Source of the DNA: Hydrogenophilales bacterium 16-64-40
Lineage (GTDB): Bacteria > Pseudomonadota > Gammaproteobacteria > Burkholderiales > Thiobacillaceae
Reading direction: 5' to 3'
DNA length: 64,000 nucleotides
Assembly (NCBI GenBank): GCA_002256995.1
Contig: NCGX01000018.1
Span: 36,057 to 100,056 of the forward strand
In this document: positions 35,555 to 45,028 of the stretch, piece after piece
Layout: the number at the start of each line of letters is the position of its first letter
How positions within the stretch are numbered: the stretch's first letter is position 1
Translations under genes and position numbers: made by a program
Notes under the pieces: generated by a model
What the model saw: the letters and a program-made list of their open reading frames with translations, nothing else
Databases searched by the model: none
What the model was told of the DNA's origin: nothing

Positions 35555-36778
35555 TTAGAAATTCAGGGTGAACTGGGCGGAGAGGATATCGACCTCGCTG
35601 GAATATTCGCCGTTAAGCGTGGTGCCGTTGTCAGTACTCTGCAAGCCCGGATCGTTCACGAACAGGTGGGCGTAGCCAAAGTCGAGCACGCTCTGCGCAG
35701 ACAGCCGATACTGACCGCCGACCGCGATCCAGGTGCGGGCGCCGTCGGGAATGCGGGGGGTGCGGTCGATATCCGACACCGGTGCCTCGTCGTACGCGAC
35801 GCCGCCGCGCAGGCTCACCTTCTCGCTCATGTGCCAAGTCGCACCCAGCGAATAGCGCAGGATGTTTTCCCAGTTCTCGGGAGTGGTTTTGTTGACGGTA
35901 CCCTGGATGGGCAAATCGTCGAAGTCGCTCCAACCAGTCCAGGTGACGTCAGCCAGCAGATCCCATCTGGAAGACAGCTTGTGAAACACGCTCAGCGACG
36001 CGCTGTCCGGCATCGTAACCTCCGCCGTGACCGGACCATTGAGGGGGGCCACACTGGGGTCCGACGTGCTGGAGGCGCCGTCGAGCGTGTAGTCCACCTC
36101 GGAACGGTAGGCCAAACCGATGCGGGTGGCGGGGGTGGCCTGCCACAGGGCGCCAAGGTTGTAGCCCCAGCCGTAATCGTCCCCTTTGATCTTCAGGAGT
36201 GGAACCGGGGCGGGAGGCGCGCCTAGCGGCTGCCGGTGCGTCAGCACGGCTTCGATCCACTGAATATTCAACCCGGCGCCGAGCGACAGGGTATCGCTAA
36301 GCTTGAGGGCGACCGATGGATTGAGGTTGATGGTTTTCACTTCCGACTTGATGGCCTGATAGCGGCCGACCCACTCGGGGTCGTATTCGGTTTTGAGGCC
36401 GAAGGGGCTGTTGAGGCCAAGCCCCACATGCACGTCCGGCGTCAGGCGAAGCGCGAAGTAGGCGTTCGGCACCAAAGCCCAGCCTCCTGCGTCGCCGCCA
36501 TTGCCGCCCCCGATGTCCGGGTTCACGGTTCCGCTGAATTCGGCTTGCGGCTTGATGAGGTGGCCGGCCAATACGACCTGACGGTCGGGCAGGTAGGTCA
36601 TCCCGGCCGGGTTGAAGAAAATCGTGCTGGCGTCGGCCGCCACCGCAGCCTGGCCGGCGTAGGCGTTGCCGAGGCCGCTGGCGTTCTGTTCGATCAGCGC
36701 GAAGCCGGCGGCGTGCGCATGATTGGCACAGGCGGCCAGAGCCAGGCTCGCGGCCAGACGGTTGAATCGGTGCGACAT
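35555..36778 (-). CDS. FadL/OmpP1-family outer-membrane porin
   Basis: 407 residues. A signal peptide ends ANHAHA-AG and the mature N-terminus AGFALIEQNASGLGNAYAGQAAVAADASTIFFNPAGMT is the classic FadL hatch/beta-barrel opening. Alternating strands end with an aromatic-terminated QFTLNF. It imports hydrophobic compounds such as long-chain fatty acids or aromatics across the outer membrane. It lies 20 nt downstream of an acyl-CoA synthetase gene on the same strand, which suggests fatty-acid uptake followed by activation. Confidence 0.92.
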   Translation of the reverse strand: MSHRFNRLAASLALAACANHAHAAGFALIEQNASGLGNAYAGQAAVAADASTIFFNPAGMTYLPDRQVVLAGHLIKPQAEFSGTVNPDIGGGNGGDAGGWALVPNAYFALRLTPDVHVGLGLNSPFGLKTEYDPEWVGRYQAIKSEVKTINLNPSVALKLSDTLSLGAGLNIQWIEAVLTHRQPLGAPPAPVPLLKIKGDDYGWGYNLGALWQATPATRIGLAYRSEVDYTLDGASSTSDPSVAPLNGPVTAEVTMPDSASLSVFHKLSSRWDLLADVTWTGWSDFDDLPIQGTVNKTTPENWENILRYSLGATWHMSEKVSLRGGVAYDEAPVSDIDRTPRIPDGARTWIAVGGQYRLSAQSVLDFGYAHLFVNDPGLQSTDNGTTLNGEYSSEVDILSAQFTLNF

Positions 36779-36798
36779 GAAGCTACTCCCTTATTGAA

Positions 36799-38616
36799 TT
36801 ATGAACGCGCGAAATCCGCATACATCGCCTCGACCGCCGCGCGGTTGTGATCGAGCACCTGACTGCGTTTGAGCTTGAGCGTGGGCGTCAACAGGCCGTC
36901 TTCCAGGGTCCACGGCTTGAGTTCGGGATGCAGGCGGCGGACCTGGGCATAGCCCGGAAAGTGCTTGAGATGATCGGCCACGCGCCGGGTCAGCGCCTTC
37001 ACCACCTTGGGATCGCGCAATACCGCGGCATGCCCGGGGTCGACCTCGAGGCTGGCGGCAAAGGCCTGCCAGTGTTCCTCGTTCAACACGGTCAGCGCGG
37101 CCAGGTAGGGTTTGCCTTCACCGACGACCATCACCTGCTCGAACAGGGGGTCGAGCAGGATGGCGGATTCCATGTCGGTGGGCGACACTTTCTCGCCGTT
37201 GTTCAGCACGATGATGTCCTTGATGCGCCCGACGATTGCGTAATGGCCGTTGGCGTCCCGGCGCGCCTTGTCGCCGCTGTGCAGCCAGCCCTCGCTGTCG
37301 ATCATGGTGCGGGTGGCCGCCTCGTCTTTCCAGTAGCCGCGCATCACGCAGCGGCTGCGGGTGAGCAGTTCATCGTTGTCGCCGATCTTCACCTCGACGC
37401 CGGGCAGCGGCGGGCCGATGCCCGCCGGCACGTTGGAGCCGGGCCGGTTGACGCACACCACCGGGCTGGTTTCGGTGAGGCCGTAGCCCTGATAGATCGG
37501 CACGCCGAGGCCGATGAACACGCGCGCGATCTCGGGTGACAGCGCCGCGCCGCCGGAAATCGCCAGGCGCAGTCGCCCGCCCAGCTTTTCCGTCACCGTG
37601 CGCGCCACCAGCCTGTCGAGCAGCGGCCACAGCAGCAGTTCGGGATGCCAATTTGCCCGCCCCTGGCCGCGCTCGAAGCGCCGCCAGCCGACCCGCACCG
37701 CCAGGCTGAACAGCCTGCCGGCGAGCGGGCTTTTTTTTGCCAGGCCGTCCTGGATGCGGCCGTACACCCGCTCGTAGATGCGCGGCACCGAGATCAGCGC
37801 GGTGGGGCGGATGGCCTGCAGATCCTGCGCCAGCTGGGCGATCGAGCGCGCATAGGCGACCTCGGCGCCGAGCAGCATCGGCAGGTAATAGCCGCCGGTG
37901 CGCTCCAGCGTGTGCGACAGCGGCAGAAAGGACAGGAACACCGCGTGCGGCCCGAAGTCGGCGCATTGCGACGCATAGAACGCGTTCCACAACAGGTTCT
38001 CGTGGGTCAGCATCACGCCCTTGGGCCGCCCGGTGGTGCCCGAGGTGTAGACGATGCTGGCCAGCAGGTCGGCGGAGAGATGGCGTTCGGGGACCGGCGT
38101 ATCGGCCGCGGCCGCCAGCCAGTCGGCCGCCACCACGAAGCGCGAGCTCCAGTCCGCCAGCCCGTTTCCCGGCGCGGTCAGACTGACGATGCGCTGCAGG
38201 CTGTGGGCCGAGCCGGCGATCTCGGCCAGGTTGCGGTGCTGGAAGCGGCCTTCGACCAGCAGCAATTTCGCCTCCGCGTGATCGAGGATATAGGCCGCGC
38301 TGTCGGGGCGGTCGTCGAGATACAGCGGAACCGTGACCAGCCCCAGCGCCAGCGCGGCCTGGTCGAAGATCACCCACTCGACGCAGTTTTTCAGCATCAC
38401 CGCCACCCGGTCGCCCGGAACCAGGCCCTCTTTCGCCAGCGCGGCCTGCCAGCGCGCCACCTCGGCCGCCACCTCGGCCCAGGTGAAACTCACCCAGGCG
38501 TTGCGCGCCTCGTCGAACTGGCGGTAGGCGACCTGTTCCGGCGTCGCCGCAACCCGGGCGCGGAACAGGCCGCACAGCGTGCCCAGAGCATCGGGATGGA
38601 GGGGCGCAGCGCTCAT
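36799..38616 (-). CDS. Long-chain acyl-CoA synthetase (AMP-forming)
   Basis: 605 residues of the adenylate-forming family. ASIVYTSGTTGRPKGVML is the phosphate-binding loop, QGYGLTETSPVV binds the adenylate, and SGDKARRDANGHYAIVGRIKDIIVLNNGEKVSP is the hinge region. It activates fatty acids with ATP and CoA at the membrane. Neighbouring FadL and desaturase genes support a fatty-acid role. The length (about 600) matches eukaryote-like FadD15-type synthetases. Confidence 0.92.
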   Translation of the reverse strand: MSAAPLHPDALGTLCGLFRARVAATPEQVAYRQFDEARNAWVSFTWAEVAAEVARWQAALAKEGLVPGDRVAVMLKNCVEWVIFDQAALALGLVTVPLYLDDRPDSAAYILDHAEAKLLLVEGRFQHRNLAEIAGSAHSLQRIVSLTAPGNGLADWSSRFVVAADWLAAAADTPVPERHLSADLLASIVYTSGTTGRPKGVMLTHENLLWNAFYASQCADFGPHAVFLSFLPLSHTLERTGGYYLPMLLGAEVAYARSIAQLAQDLQAIRPTALISVPRIYERVYGRIQDGLAKKSPLAGRLFSLAVRVGWRRFERGQGRANWHPELLLWPLLDRLVARTVTEKLGGRLRLAISGGAALSPEIARVFIGLGVPIYQGYGLTETSPVVCVNRPGSNVPAGIGPPLPGVEVKIGDNDELLTRSRCVMRGYWKDEAATRTMIDSEGWLHSGDKARRDANGHYAIVGRIKDIIVLNNGEKVSPTDMESAILLDPLFEQVMVVGEGKPYLAALTVLNEEHWQAFAASLEVDPGHAAVLRDPKVVKALTRRVADHLKHFPGYAQVRRLHPELKPWTLEDGLLTPTLKLKRSQVLDHNRAAVEAMYADFARS

Positions 38617-38667
38617 GTCAGGTCATCGATCCAGTCGAGAAAACGCCGCATTGGATATTTGACCTCT

Positions 38668-39927
38668 TTATTGGAGCGGCGCCAGCGCCAGTTTGACCAG
38701 GACTGCGGCGAAAAAGCCGTCGGTGCCGTGCACGGCGGGCGACAGCTTGAGCATGGCGCCGGTATCGAGATCGATCTTGTTCTGCGCCAAGAGTTCGTTC
38801 ACCGGCAGCAGGGTGAAGCCGCCCTCGGCCAGCAGCGCCTCGACGATGGCTTCGTTCTCCTCCGGCAGCAGGCTGCAGGTGGCATACACCAGCCGGCCGC
38901 CGGGCTTCAGCAGCTTCGCGGCGGCGCGCAGGATGGACGCCTGTTTCTGCGTCAGTTCCGCCACGCTCTCGGGCGACTGGCGGAATTTCAGGTCGGGGTT
39001 GCGGCGCAAGGTGCCGAGCCCGGAACACGGCGCATCGACCAGCACGCGGTCGAGTTTGCCGGCGAGCCGCTTCACCCGGGTGTCGTTCTCTGACGCGATC
39101 AGTTGCGGCATCACGTTGGACAGACCCGAGCGCGCCAGCCGCGGCTTCAGCTTGGCGAGCCGTTTCTCAGCCACGTCGAACGCATACAGCCGTCCGGTCG
39201 ACGCCATCATCGCGCCGATGGCGAGCGTCTTGCCGCCCGCGCCGGCGCAGAAGTCGCACACCATTTCGCCGCGGCGCGCGCCCAGCAGCAGCGCCAGCAG
39301 CTGGCTGCCGTCGTCCTGCACTTCCAGGCTGCCGTCGACGAACAGCGGATGGCGGTTGATCGCCGGATGCTCCTTGAAGCGGATGCCCCACGGCGAATAC
39401 GGGGTGGGCTCGACCGCCAGCCCTTCCTCGCGCAACCGCGCCAGCACGGCGTCGCGGTCCGCCTTGTATGCGTTCACCCGCACGTCCATCGGCGCGGGCA
39501 ACTGCAGGGCGCGGCCGAGCACGAGGATGTCGGCGTCGCTCATCACTGGCTGCAGCTTTTCAACCACCCATTCGGGCAGCTCGGCGGCCACGGCCAGCGG
39601 CAGGTCGTCGGTCTTGGCGTCGCGGATGTGCTGCACCAGCTCGGGCTTGGCAAACTGCTCCAGCGTCGCGCCGCTCATGCCGCGCGACTTGATCAGCCAG
39701 GCGATGATCAGCGTGCGCGGGTTGGCCGCCGGCACCACCACCGACAGATAGCGGTAGCGCCGCAGCACGCCGAACACGGCTTCGGCCACGAACGCGCGCT
39801 CGCGCGGACCGAGCTTTTTATTGTCGCGAAAGAACGCCGACAGTTCGGAGTCGGCCGGACGCTTGAAGTCCAGCACCCGATCGAGCGCCTGGGTGGCAAG
39901 TTGCAGTAAGGGCGGGGTCAGTTCCAT
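38668..39927 (-). CDS. RsmB/NOP2-type RNA m5C methyltransferase
   Basis: 419 residues from ATG 39927; a longer frame to 40026 exists but overlaps nothing conserved. An N-terminal NusB-like helical part is followed by an SAM domain with VCDFCAGAGGKTLAIGA, VDAPCSGLGTLRRNPDLKF and YATCSLLPEEN. The two catalytic cysteines (in PCSG and TCS) identify the m5C family. It probably methylates C967 of 16S rRNA or a related site. Confidence 0.88.
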   Translation of the reverse strand: MELTPPLLQLATQALDRVLDFKRPADSELSAFFRDNKKLGPRERAFVAEAVFGVLRRYRYLSVVVPAANPRTLIIAWLIKSRGMSGATLEQFAKPELVQHIRDAKTDDLPLAVAAELPEWVVEKLQPVMSDADILVLGRALQLPAPMDVRVNAYKADRDAVLARLREEGLAVEPTPYSPWGIRFKEHPAINRHPLFVDGSLEVQDDGSQLLALLLGARRGEMVCDFCAGAGGKTLAIGAMMASTGRLYAFDVAEKRLAKLKPRLARSGLSNVMPQLIASENDTRVKRLAGKLDRVLVDAPCSGLGTLRRNPDLKFRQSPESVAELTQKQASILRAAAKLLKPGGRLVYATCSLLPEENEAIVEALLAEGGFTLLPVNELLAQNKIDLDTGAMLKLSPAVHGTDGFFAAVLVKLALAPLQ

Positions 39928-39979
39928 CAGCGGGGGACAGGCAGGTTGGCGGGCGGCAGGAATCGTCCTGCCGGAAAGG

Positions 39980-40282
39980 TCATTCGTCTTCGCCGAGCTC
40001 GGGGTCCCAGCCTTTTTCGCGCGCACGCTCCACCGCCATCTTGTAGAGCGCGGTATGGCGCTCGCTCAATTCGGGCGGCAGGCGGCTCGGCACGTTGCCG
40101 TACTTGTCCCACTCGGCTTCGACTTTGTCCGCCAGCGTCTGCATTTGTCCCAGCTGCCAGCCGGCGCAGTCCTCGGACTCGGGGATGAAGCCGAACAGCC
40201 AGCCGTCGAGCACGACGCGCGCCAGCATGGTGATGCCGTGCTTGTCCTGATAGAAACCGGGATAGGTCATTGTTTTGTTCAT
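39980..40282 (-). CDS. Small conserved protein, unknown function
   Basis: 100 residues, MNKTMTYPGFYQDKHG..., with a hydrophobic strand (ARVVLDGWLFGFIP) and a charged C-terminal half ending ELGEDE. I do not recognise it. It lies between the rRNA methyltransferase and psiE genes, and its start overlaps the psiE stop by 4 nt, so translation is coupled. Confidence 0.65.
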   Translation of the reverse strand: MNKTMTYPGFYQDKHGITMLARVVLDGWLFGFIPESEDCAGWQLGQMQTLADKVEAEWDKYGNVPSRLPPELSERHTALYKMAVERAREKGWDPELGEDE

Positions 40283-40707
40283 GGCTGTGGGTCTCTGTCT
40301 TGCGGGGTTTCATCGTAGGGAAAGCGTGTGTGGCCATAGCGGATCACCAGCACCGCGACGGCCAGCAACAGCATCGAAGCGGTAATGCCCACCATGCGCC
40401 AGTCGTCGAGGCTTTTCATGTCGAGCACCAGATAGCGTGCCAACGCCACAATCGCGATGTAGATGGGGAAACGCACCGGCAACTGTCCGGAGCGGAAGTA
40501 CACCCCCACCATGGCAAGGATTTCAAGGTAGAGGAACAGCAGCAACAGGTCGGCCAGCGTCACCGTCCCGGCGTCGACCATGGTCTTCACTTCGAACGCG
40601 CCAGCCACCAAGGTGGCCAGCGTGATAATCACGAGGCCGACGGCTTCGAATACGCCCAGCACATTGAGTGCCAGACGCGAGAGTTTGCGGTCTTTGGCGG
40701 GGTTCAT
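40279..40707 (-). CDS. PsiE-family membrane protein
   Basis: 142 residues. Four hydrophobic segments (about 15-40, 50-70, 80-98, 105-125) and the family-like LYLEILAMVGVYFRSGQLPVRFPIYIAIVALARYL. PsiE proteins are phosphate-starvation-inducible in E. coli; function unknown. The coupled downstream gene (39980-40282) may act with it. Confidence 0.85.
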   Translation of the reverse strand: MNPAKDRKLSRLALNVLGVFEAVGLVIITLATLVAGAFEVKTMVDAGTVTLADLLLLFLYLEILAMVGVYFRSGQLPVRFPIYIAIVALARYLVLDMKSLDDWRMVGITASMLLLAVAVLVIRYGHTRFPYDETPQDRDPQP

Positions 40708-40796
40708 GGCAGCGTCGAGCGAGTGAGGCGCAAGGATACCATCAAGCGCTGATGACGAGCGGGTGAATCAGGCTCAGCGACAGCCCACTGCTCGAA

Positions 40797-41813
40797 TCAG
40801 CCACCGCGCACCATTGCCATGATCTGGGCGGCGTCGAGGGTGCTCGCCTGCTGCTGGATCTGCGGCAAGTATTGCGTCTGCATCTGCTTGGCCGGACCGA
40901 GCAGATTCTGGAACGTGTCCTTGAGCACCACCGTATTCATCACGCGGCCGCCGGCGTAATAGCGCTTGGCCAGCTGCCCCAGCGCGTAGGTGGTGGCGAA
41001 GGAGAAAGCCATGCCCGTGGCCGCGCCGCCGATACCGCCGAAGCTCTTGCCTGCGGCCTTGCCGAGCAGCCCGCCGAGGAGCTTGCGGCCGATCTGTTCG
41101 AGGTATTGCGAGGTGAGGCCGACGCCGGCGGCGGCGATGAATTCCTTGATGTGGCCCTGGTCGAGTTCAACGCCGTGGGCACGGCCGATGCCATAGACCA
41201 TCTTGATCTGCAGCGGGATGATGGCCATGGACGCCCAGGACTGCGGCAGCAGTTCCAGCGCGCCGTTCATCAGGGCGTAGTTGAGGATGGACTTGTCGAG
41301 CTCCGCCTCCGACACGTTCGGCTGCGCCGCCACCACCGCACCCGCAAGGGGCACGCCGGATTCGTAAGGCGGCATAGCCGCCAACGACTCCGCTGGGCCG
41401 GGCGCGGCGACGGCGGCGGGCGCGGCGGCTTCGCCGAGATCGACGATGGCGTCGGCCTCACGCTCGAAGGCGGCGGCCTGACCCGCATCCAGCTTCAGCA
41501 GGCCCTTCAGCTCAGCCAGAAAGCGCTGCTCGGCCGCGCTCTGGCGGCCGTCCGCGTCGCACACGCAGACCGCCATTTCATACGCCAACTGGCGCTCGCC
41601 GGGGTCTTGCAACGCGGCGGTGGCGGCCCCCAGGCTGATGCGCTTGAGCAGGACGTCCTGATAGAGACGCGCGAGATCGGGTGCACCCGCTTCGCCCCCC
41701 AGGGACTCGGCGATCCGGCGGATTTCCTCGCGCTCGCGGTCATGCTTGGCGCCGTCGGCGAAGGCGGCAAACAAGGCGATGGCGAGGATAGATCTTTGCT
41801 GCTCGGGGTTCAT
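40797..41813 (-). CDS. TerB-like/YcjF-type protein
   Basis: 338 residues from ATG 41813 (GGGAG upstream). Residues ~5-120 form a TerB-like all-helical acidic domain (ALFAAFADGAKHDREREEI, VCVCDADGRQSAAEQRFLAEL). A proline/alanine-rich linker follows. The C-terminal part (about 190-310) is a DUF697/YcjF-like domain with glycine-rich membrane-associating helices (GGLLGKAAGKSFGGIGGAATGMA). TerB and TerC domains co-occur in tellurite- and metal-linked membrane complexes, and terC is the next gene upstream. Biochemical role unknown. Confidence 0.75.
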   Translation of the reverse strand: MNPEQQRSILAIALFAAFADGAKHDREREEIRRIAESLGGEAGAPDLARLYQDVLLKRISLGAATAALQDPGERQLAYEMAVCVCDADGRQSAAEQRFLAELKGLLKLDAGQAAAFEREADAIVDLGEAAAPAAVAAPGPAESLAAMPPYESGVPLAGAVVAAQPNVSEAELDKSILNYALMNGALELLPQSWASMAIIPLQIKMVYGIGRAHGVELDQGHIKEFIAAAGVGLTSQYLEQIGRKLLGGLLGKAAGKSFGGIGGAATGMAFSFATTYALGQLAKRYYAGGRVMNTVVLKDTFQNLLGPAKQMQTQYLPQIQQQASTLDAAQIMAMVRGG

Positions 41814-41941
41814 TGCGGGTTCTCCCACTTGATCTGAAATTCGATTTGTTCCGACCCGCCGTCGCGTTCATGCTCGACATTGCAGACTGCCCGCACAGGG
41901 ACCGAGATTGTCTCGCCCGCAATGTGGATCAAAGCGCTCAC
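41810..41941 (-). CDS. Candidate 43-residue peptide translationally coupled to the TerB-like gene
   Basis: From GTG 41941 the minus strand encodes MSALIHIAGETISVPVRAVC and on to IEFQIKWENPQ, whose TGA overlaps the next ATG (ATGA). It fills the space between terC and the TerB-like gene. The acidic, beta-strand-like composition and coupling favour a real gene, but the start has only a distant GAGG and the family is unknown. Confidence 0.5.
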   Translation of the reverse strand: MSALIHIAGETISVPVRAVCNVEHERDGGSEQIEFQIKWENPQ

Positions 41942-41954
41942 GGGCGGGGCAGCC

Positions 41955-42920
41955 TCATGGTTTCGCCACCTTGCGCGTGGCGATCAGGCTGGCGACCACG
42001 CTCGCTCCGATCAAAACGGCGACGATGGCCAGCGAAGCCCCCACCGGCACGTGATACCACGGCATGATGAGCATCTTGCTGCCGATGAAGGTGAGCACCA
42101 TGGCCAGGCCATATTTCAGCAGATGGAAGCGGTCAGCCACGTCGGCCAGCAGGAAATACAGCGCCCGCAGGCCCATGATGGCGAAGATGTTTGAGGTGAA
42201 GACGATGAAGGGATCGGTGGTGATGGCAAAAATGGCCGGGATCGAATCCACCGCGAACACCAGGTCGGTGACCTCGATCAGGATCAGCACCAGAAACAGC
42301 GGCGTGAAATAGCGCACGCCGTCCTTCGTCACGCTGAACTTCTCGCCGTGATGGCCTTCGCTGACGCGCAGATGTTTACGCGCAAACTTGAGCACCGGAT
42401 TCTGTTCCAGATCAGGCGTCTTCTCCGCCATGACCAGCATGCGTATGCCGGTGACGACCAGGAACGCGCCGAAGAGATAGAGCACCCAGGAATACTCCCG
42501 CACCACCCAGGCGCCGGCCAGGATCATGATGGCGCGCATGACGATGGCGCCCAGCACGCCGTAAATCAGAATCCGCCGCTGGAATTCAGGGGCAACGTGG
42601 AAGGCGGTGAAGATCAGCAGGAAAACGAACACGTTGTCCACCGACAGCGACTTCTCGATCAGATAGCCGGTGAAGAATTCCAGCGCCTTGCGGTCAGCGA
42701 CCTCCGCGCCCACTGTGCCGTTCAGATACCACCACAGGCCGGCGTTGAACACGAGCGCCAGGCTGAACCAGGCCAGCGACCAGAGCGCGGCTTCCTTGAC
42801 GCTGACCTTATGCACCTTGCGGCCGCCCAGCACGAACAGGTCCAACGCCAGCATGACCAGCACGAAGGCGATGAAGGCGGCCCACATCCAGGGTTCGCCG
42901 ATGGAAATCGTATTATTCAT
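41955..42920 (-). CDS. TerC/Alx-family membrane protein
   Basis: 321 residues with about nine membrane segments. Conserved acidic sites are in VLVMLALDLFVLGG, FFTGYLIEKSLSVDNVFVF and LILIEVTDLVFAVDSIPAIFA, the TerC family signature. The family exports manganese or loads metal onto secreted enzymes. I looked for the manganese riboswitch that often precedes alx and did not find a convincing one. The 185-bp leader carries a strong hairpin instead. Confidence 0.92.
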   Translation of the reverse strand: MNNTISIGEPWMWAAFIAFVLVMLALDLFVLGGRKVHKVSVKEAALWSLAWFSLALVFNAGLWWYLNGTVGAEVADRKALEFFTGYLIEKSLSVDNVFVFLLIFTAFHVAPEFQRRILIYGVLGAIVMRAIMILAGAWVVREYSWVLYLFGAFLVVTGIRMLVMAEKTPDLEQNPVLKFARKHLRVSEGHHGEKFSVTKDGVRYFTPLFLVLILIEVTDLVFAVDSIPAIFAITTDPFIVFTSNIFAIMGLRALYFLLADVADRFHLLKYGLAMVLTFIGSKMLIMPWYHVPVGASLAIVAVLIGASVVASLIATRKVAKP

Positions 42921-43051
42921 GTTCGGTCTATCCGTGCATCTTTGCGGCGGTCGTTGCGGACAGCACGCTGGGGTCGTAGCCCTGAGCGGCGAACCGCATC
43001 AGGGCGCCACAAGCAATCAAAGCGAAATGGTTACGGCACTGCTGGCTACCC

Positions 43052-43090
43052 GGGCGAGTGCGTGGCGGTGCCGCCCCCACGCACTCGCCC
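43052..43090. other. 14-bp perfect stem-loop between htpX and terC
   Basis: GGGCGAGTGCGTGG (43052-43065) pairs perfectly with 43077-43090 across an 11-nt loop. It starts 16 nt after the htpX stop on the minus strand and lies in the terC leader. There is no T-run. It may end htpX transcripts, or act as a leader structure for terC. Confidence 0.6.
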
Positions 43091-43105
43091 GCCAGCGGCG
43101 CGCAT

Positions 43106-43981
43106 TCACTGCCGCGCGCGCAGCGCCGCGATGCGCTCTTCCAGCGGCGGGTGCGTCATGAACAGACGCTTGAGGCCGTGGGCGCCGCCGCCGGCGATGC
43201 CGAACGCCGCCATCTTGTCGGGCAGCGGCTGCGGATGCAGGCTGTCCAGGCGCTCCAACGCGGCGATCATGTTCTGCCCGCCGGCCAGGCTGGCGCCGCC
43301 GCGGTCGGCGCGGAATTCGCGCTGGCGCGAGAACCACATGACGATGATCGACGCCAGAATGCCCAGCACCAGCTGGGCAACGATGGTGGTCACCCAGAAC
43401 GCCGGGCCGTGGCCGCGTTCGTTCTTGAACACGACACGGTCGACGGTGTGGCCGATGACGCGCGACAGGAAGATCACGAAGGTGTTCACCACGCCCTGGA
43501 TCAGGGTCAGCGTGACCATGTCGCCGTTGGCGATGTGGGCGATTTCGTGCCCCAGCACCGCCTCGGCCTCGTTGCGCTTCATCTGCTGCAGCAGCCCCGA
43601 CGACACGGCGACCAGCGAGTTGTTGCGCGTCATGCCGGTGGCGAACGCATTGACGTCGGGCGCGTCGTAAATGCCGACTTCCGGCATCCCGATGCCCGCG
43701 TCGGCGGCGTATTTGCGGACGGTGTCGACCAGCCAGAATTCGCTAGAGTTCGACGGCGTCTCGATCACCCTGACGCCCATCGTTTTCTTCGCCATCCACT
43801 TCGAGATGGCAAGCGAAATGAACGAACCGCCGAAGCCCATCACTGCGGCCATGACCAGCAGCGAAGTCAGGTTCAGCCCGGTCTCGGTGAGATAGGGCTC
43901 AAGGCCCAACACGCGCATGGCGATCGACAGCACCAGCAAAATGGCCACGTTGGTGGCGAGGAACAAAACAATCCGTTTCAT
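43106..43981 (-). CDS. htpX: HtpX membrane metalloprotease
   Basis: 291 residues. Two N-terminal membrane segments, the zinc motif [12 protein letters not shown], a distal zinc-ligand glutamate in the FRADRGGA segment and further membrane helices. It degrades misfolded inner-membrane proteins with its active site in the cytoplasm. The next start is the divergent NhaR-like gene; the gap holds an AT-rich stretch suitable for promoters. Confidence 0.95.
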   Translation of the reverse strand: MKRIVLFLATNVAILLVLSIAMRVLGLEPYLTETGLNLTSLLVMAAVMGFGGSFISLAISKWMAKKTMGVRVIETPSNSSEFWLVDTVRKYAADAGIGMPEVGIYDAPDVNAFATGMTRNNSLVAVSSGLLQQMKRNEAEAVLGHEIAHIANGDMVTLTLIQGVVNTFVIFLSRVIGHTVDRVVFKNERGHGPAFWVTTIVAQLVLGILASIIVMWFSRQREFRADRGGASLAGGQNMIAALERLDSLHPQPLPDKMAAFGIAGGGAHGLKRLFMTHPPLEERIAALRARQ

Positions 43982-44118
43982 GGTTTCTCCTTCAAAGCGC
44001 GGGTCGTGTGCGGGCCTGAGGCCCTTTCACGGATAGACAAAGGATACAGACCGCCCAGCCACAATAAAATTCGATTTTCATACTGCTATTGTTCGGTTTT
44101 ATCGAACTGATTCGCATC

Positions 44119-45024
44119 ATGCTCAATTACAAGCACCTGTACTACTTCCGCACCGTCGCCAAGGCCGGCGCCATCAACAAGGCGGCCGAAAAGTTGCATC
44201 TGACGCCGCAGACGCTGTCCGGGCAGATCAGCATACTGGAAGACCGCCTGGGGGTCGCGCTGTTCCGCCGCAGCGGACGCCGGCTGGAACTGACCGATGC
44301 CGGGCATACCGCGCTGACCTACGCCGACGAGATTTTCGCCGTGGGCGCCGAACTCGAGGAGGCCTTGCTGAACCGGCCCGGCGCGCGCGTGCATCCGTTC
44401 CGCGTCGGCATCGCCGATGTGGTGCCGAAGACCATCGCCTACCAGCTGCTGGCGCCTGCGCTCACCCTCGCCGAACCGGTCAAGCTGGTCTGCAGGGAGG
44501 ACCGGCTGGAACAGCTGGCCGCCGATCTCGCCATCCACCGGCTCGACATGGTGCTGGCCGACCGGCCGCTGCCGCCCAGCATGGACATCAAGGGCTACAG
44601 CCATCCGCTGGGCGAATGCGGCATCGCCTTTTTGGCGACGCGCGCCCTTGCCGGCGAATCGCCAGCGGATTTTCCTGCCTGCCTGCACGGCCTGCCGCTG
44701 CTGATTCCGGGCGAGGACAGCGCCCTGCGCGCGCCGCTGCTGCGCTGGCTCGAACGCCTTGGCCTCCAGCCCGTCATCGTCGGCGAATTCAACGACAGCG
44801 CGCTGATGGGCGCCTTCGGCCAGGCCGGCGCGGGGGCGTTTCCGGTGCCGCTGACCACGGCGCGGGAGGCGATGCGGCAGCACGAGGTGGTCCAACTGGG
44901 GCAGACGCTGGACATCCGCGAGCGCTTTTTCGCCATTTCGGTGGAGCGGCGGCTCAGCCATCCGGCGGTGGTGGCGGTGAGCGAAGCGGCGCGACGCCGG
45001 TTTCAGCCGCAGGATGCGGACTGA
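44119..45024 (+). CDS. NhaR-like LysR-family regulator
   Basis: 301 residues from ATG 44119. The N-terminal winged helix-turn-helix reads NYKHLYYFRTVAKAGAINKAAEKLHLTPQTLSGQI, close to NhaR. A substrate-binding co-inducer domain follows. NhaR activates Na+/H+ antiporter genes in response to sodium, but no antiporter is nearby. It is divergent from htpX and may regulate it. Confidence 0.88.
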   Translation: MLNYKHLYYFRTVAKAGAINKAAEKLHLTPQTLSGQISILEDRLGVALFRRSGRRLELTDAGHTALTYADEIFAVGAELEEALLNRPGARVHPFRVGIADVVPKTIAYQLLAPALTLAEPVKLVCREDRLEQLAADLAIHRLDMVLADRPLPPSMDIKGYSHPLGECGIAFLATRALAGESPADFPACLHGLPLLIPGEDSALRAPLLRWLERLGLQPVIVGEFNDSALMGAFGQAGAGAFPVPLTTAREAMRQHEVVQLGQTLDIRERFFAISVERRLSHPAVVAVSEAARRRFQPQDAD

Positions 45025-45028
45025 TTTC

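Noticed and set aside
42921-43105. yybP-ykoY-type manganese riboswitch before terC
   Set aside because: The GGGGAGTAGC-like core and paired helices were not found convincingly; only a simple long hairpin is evident.
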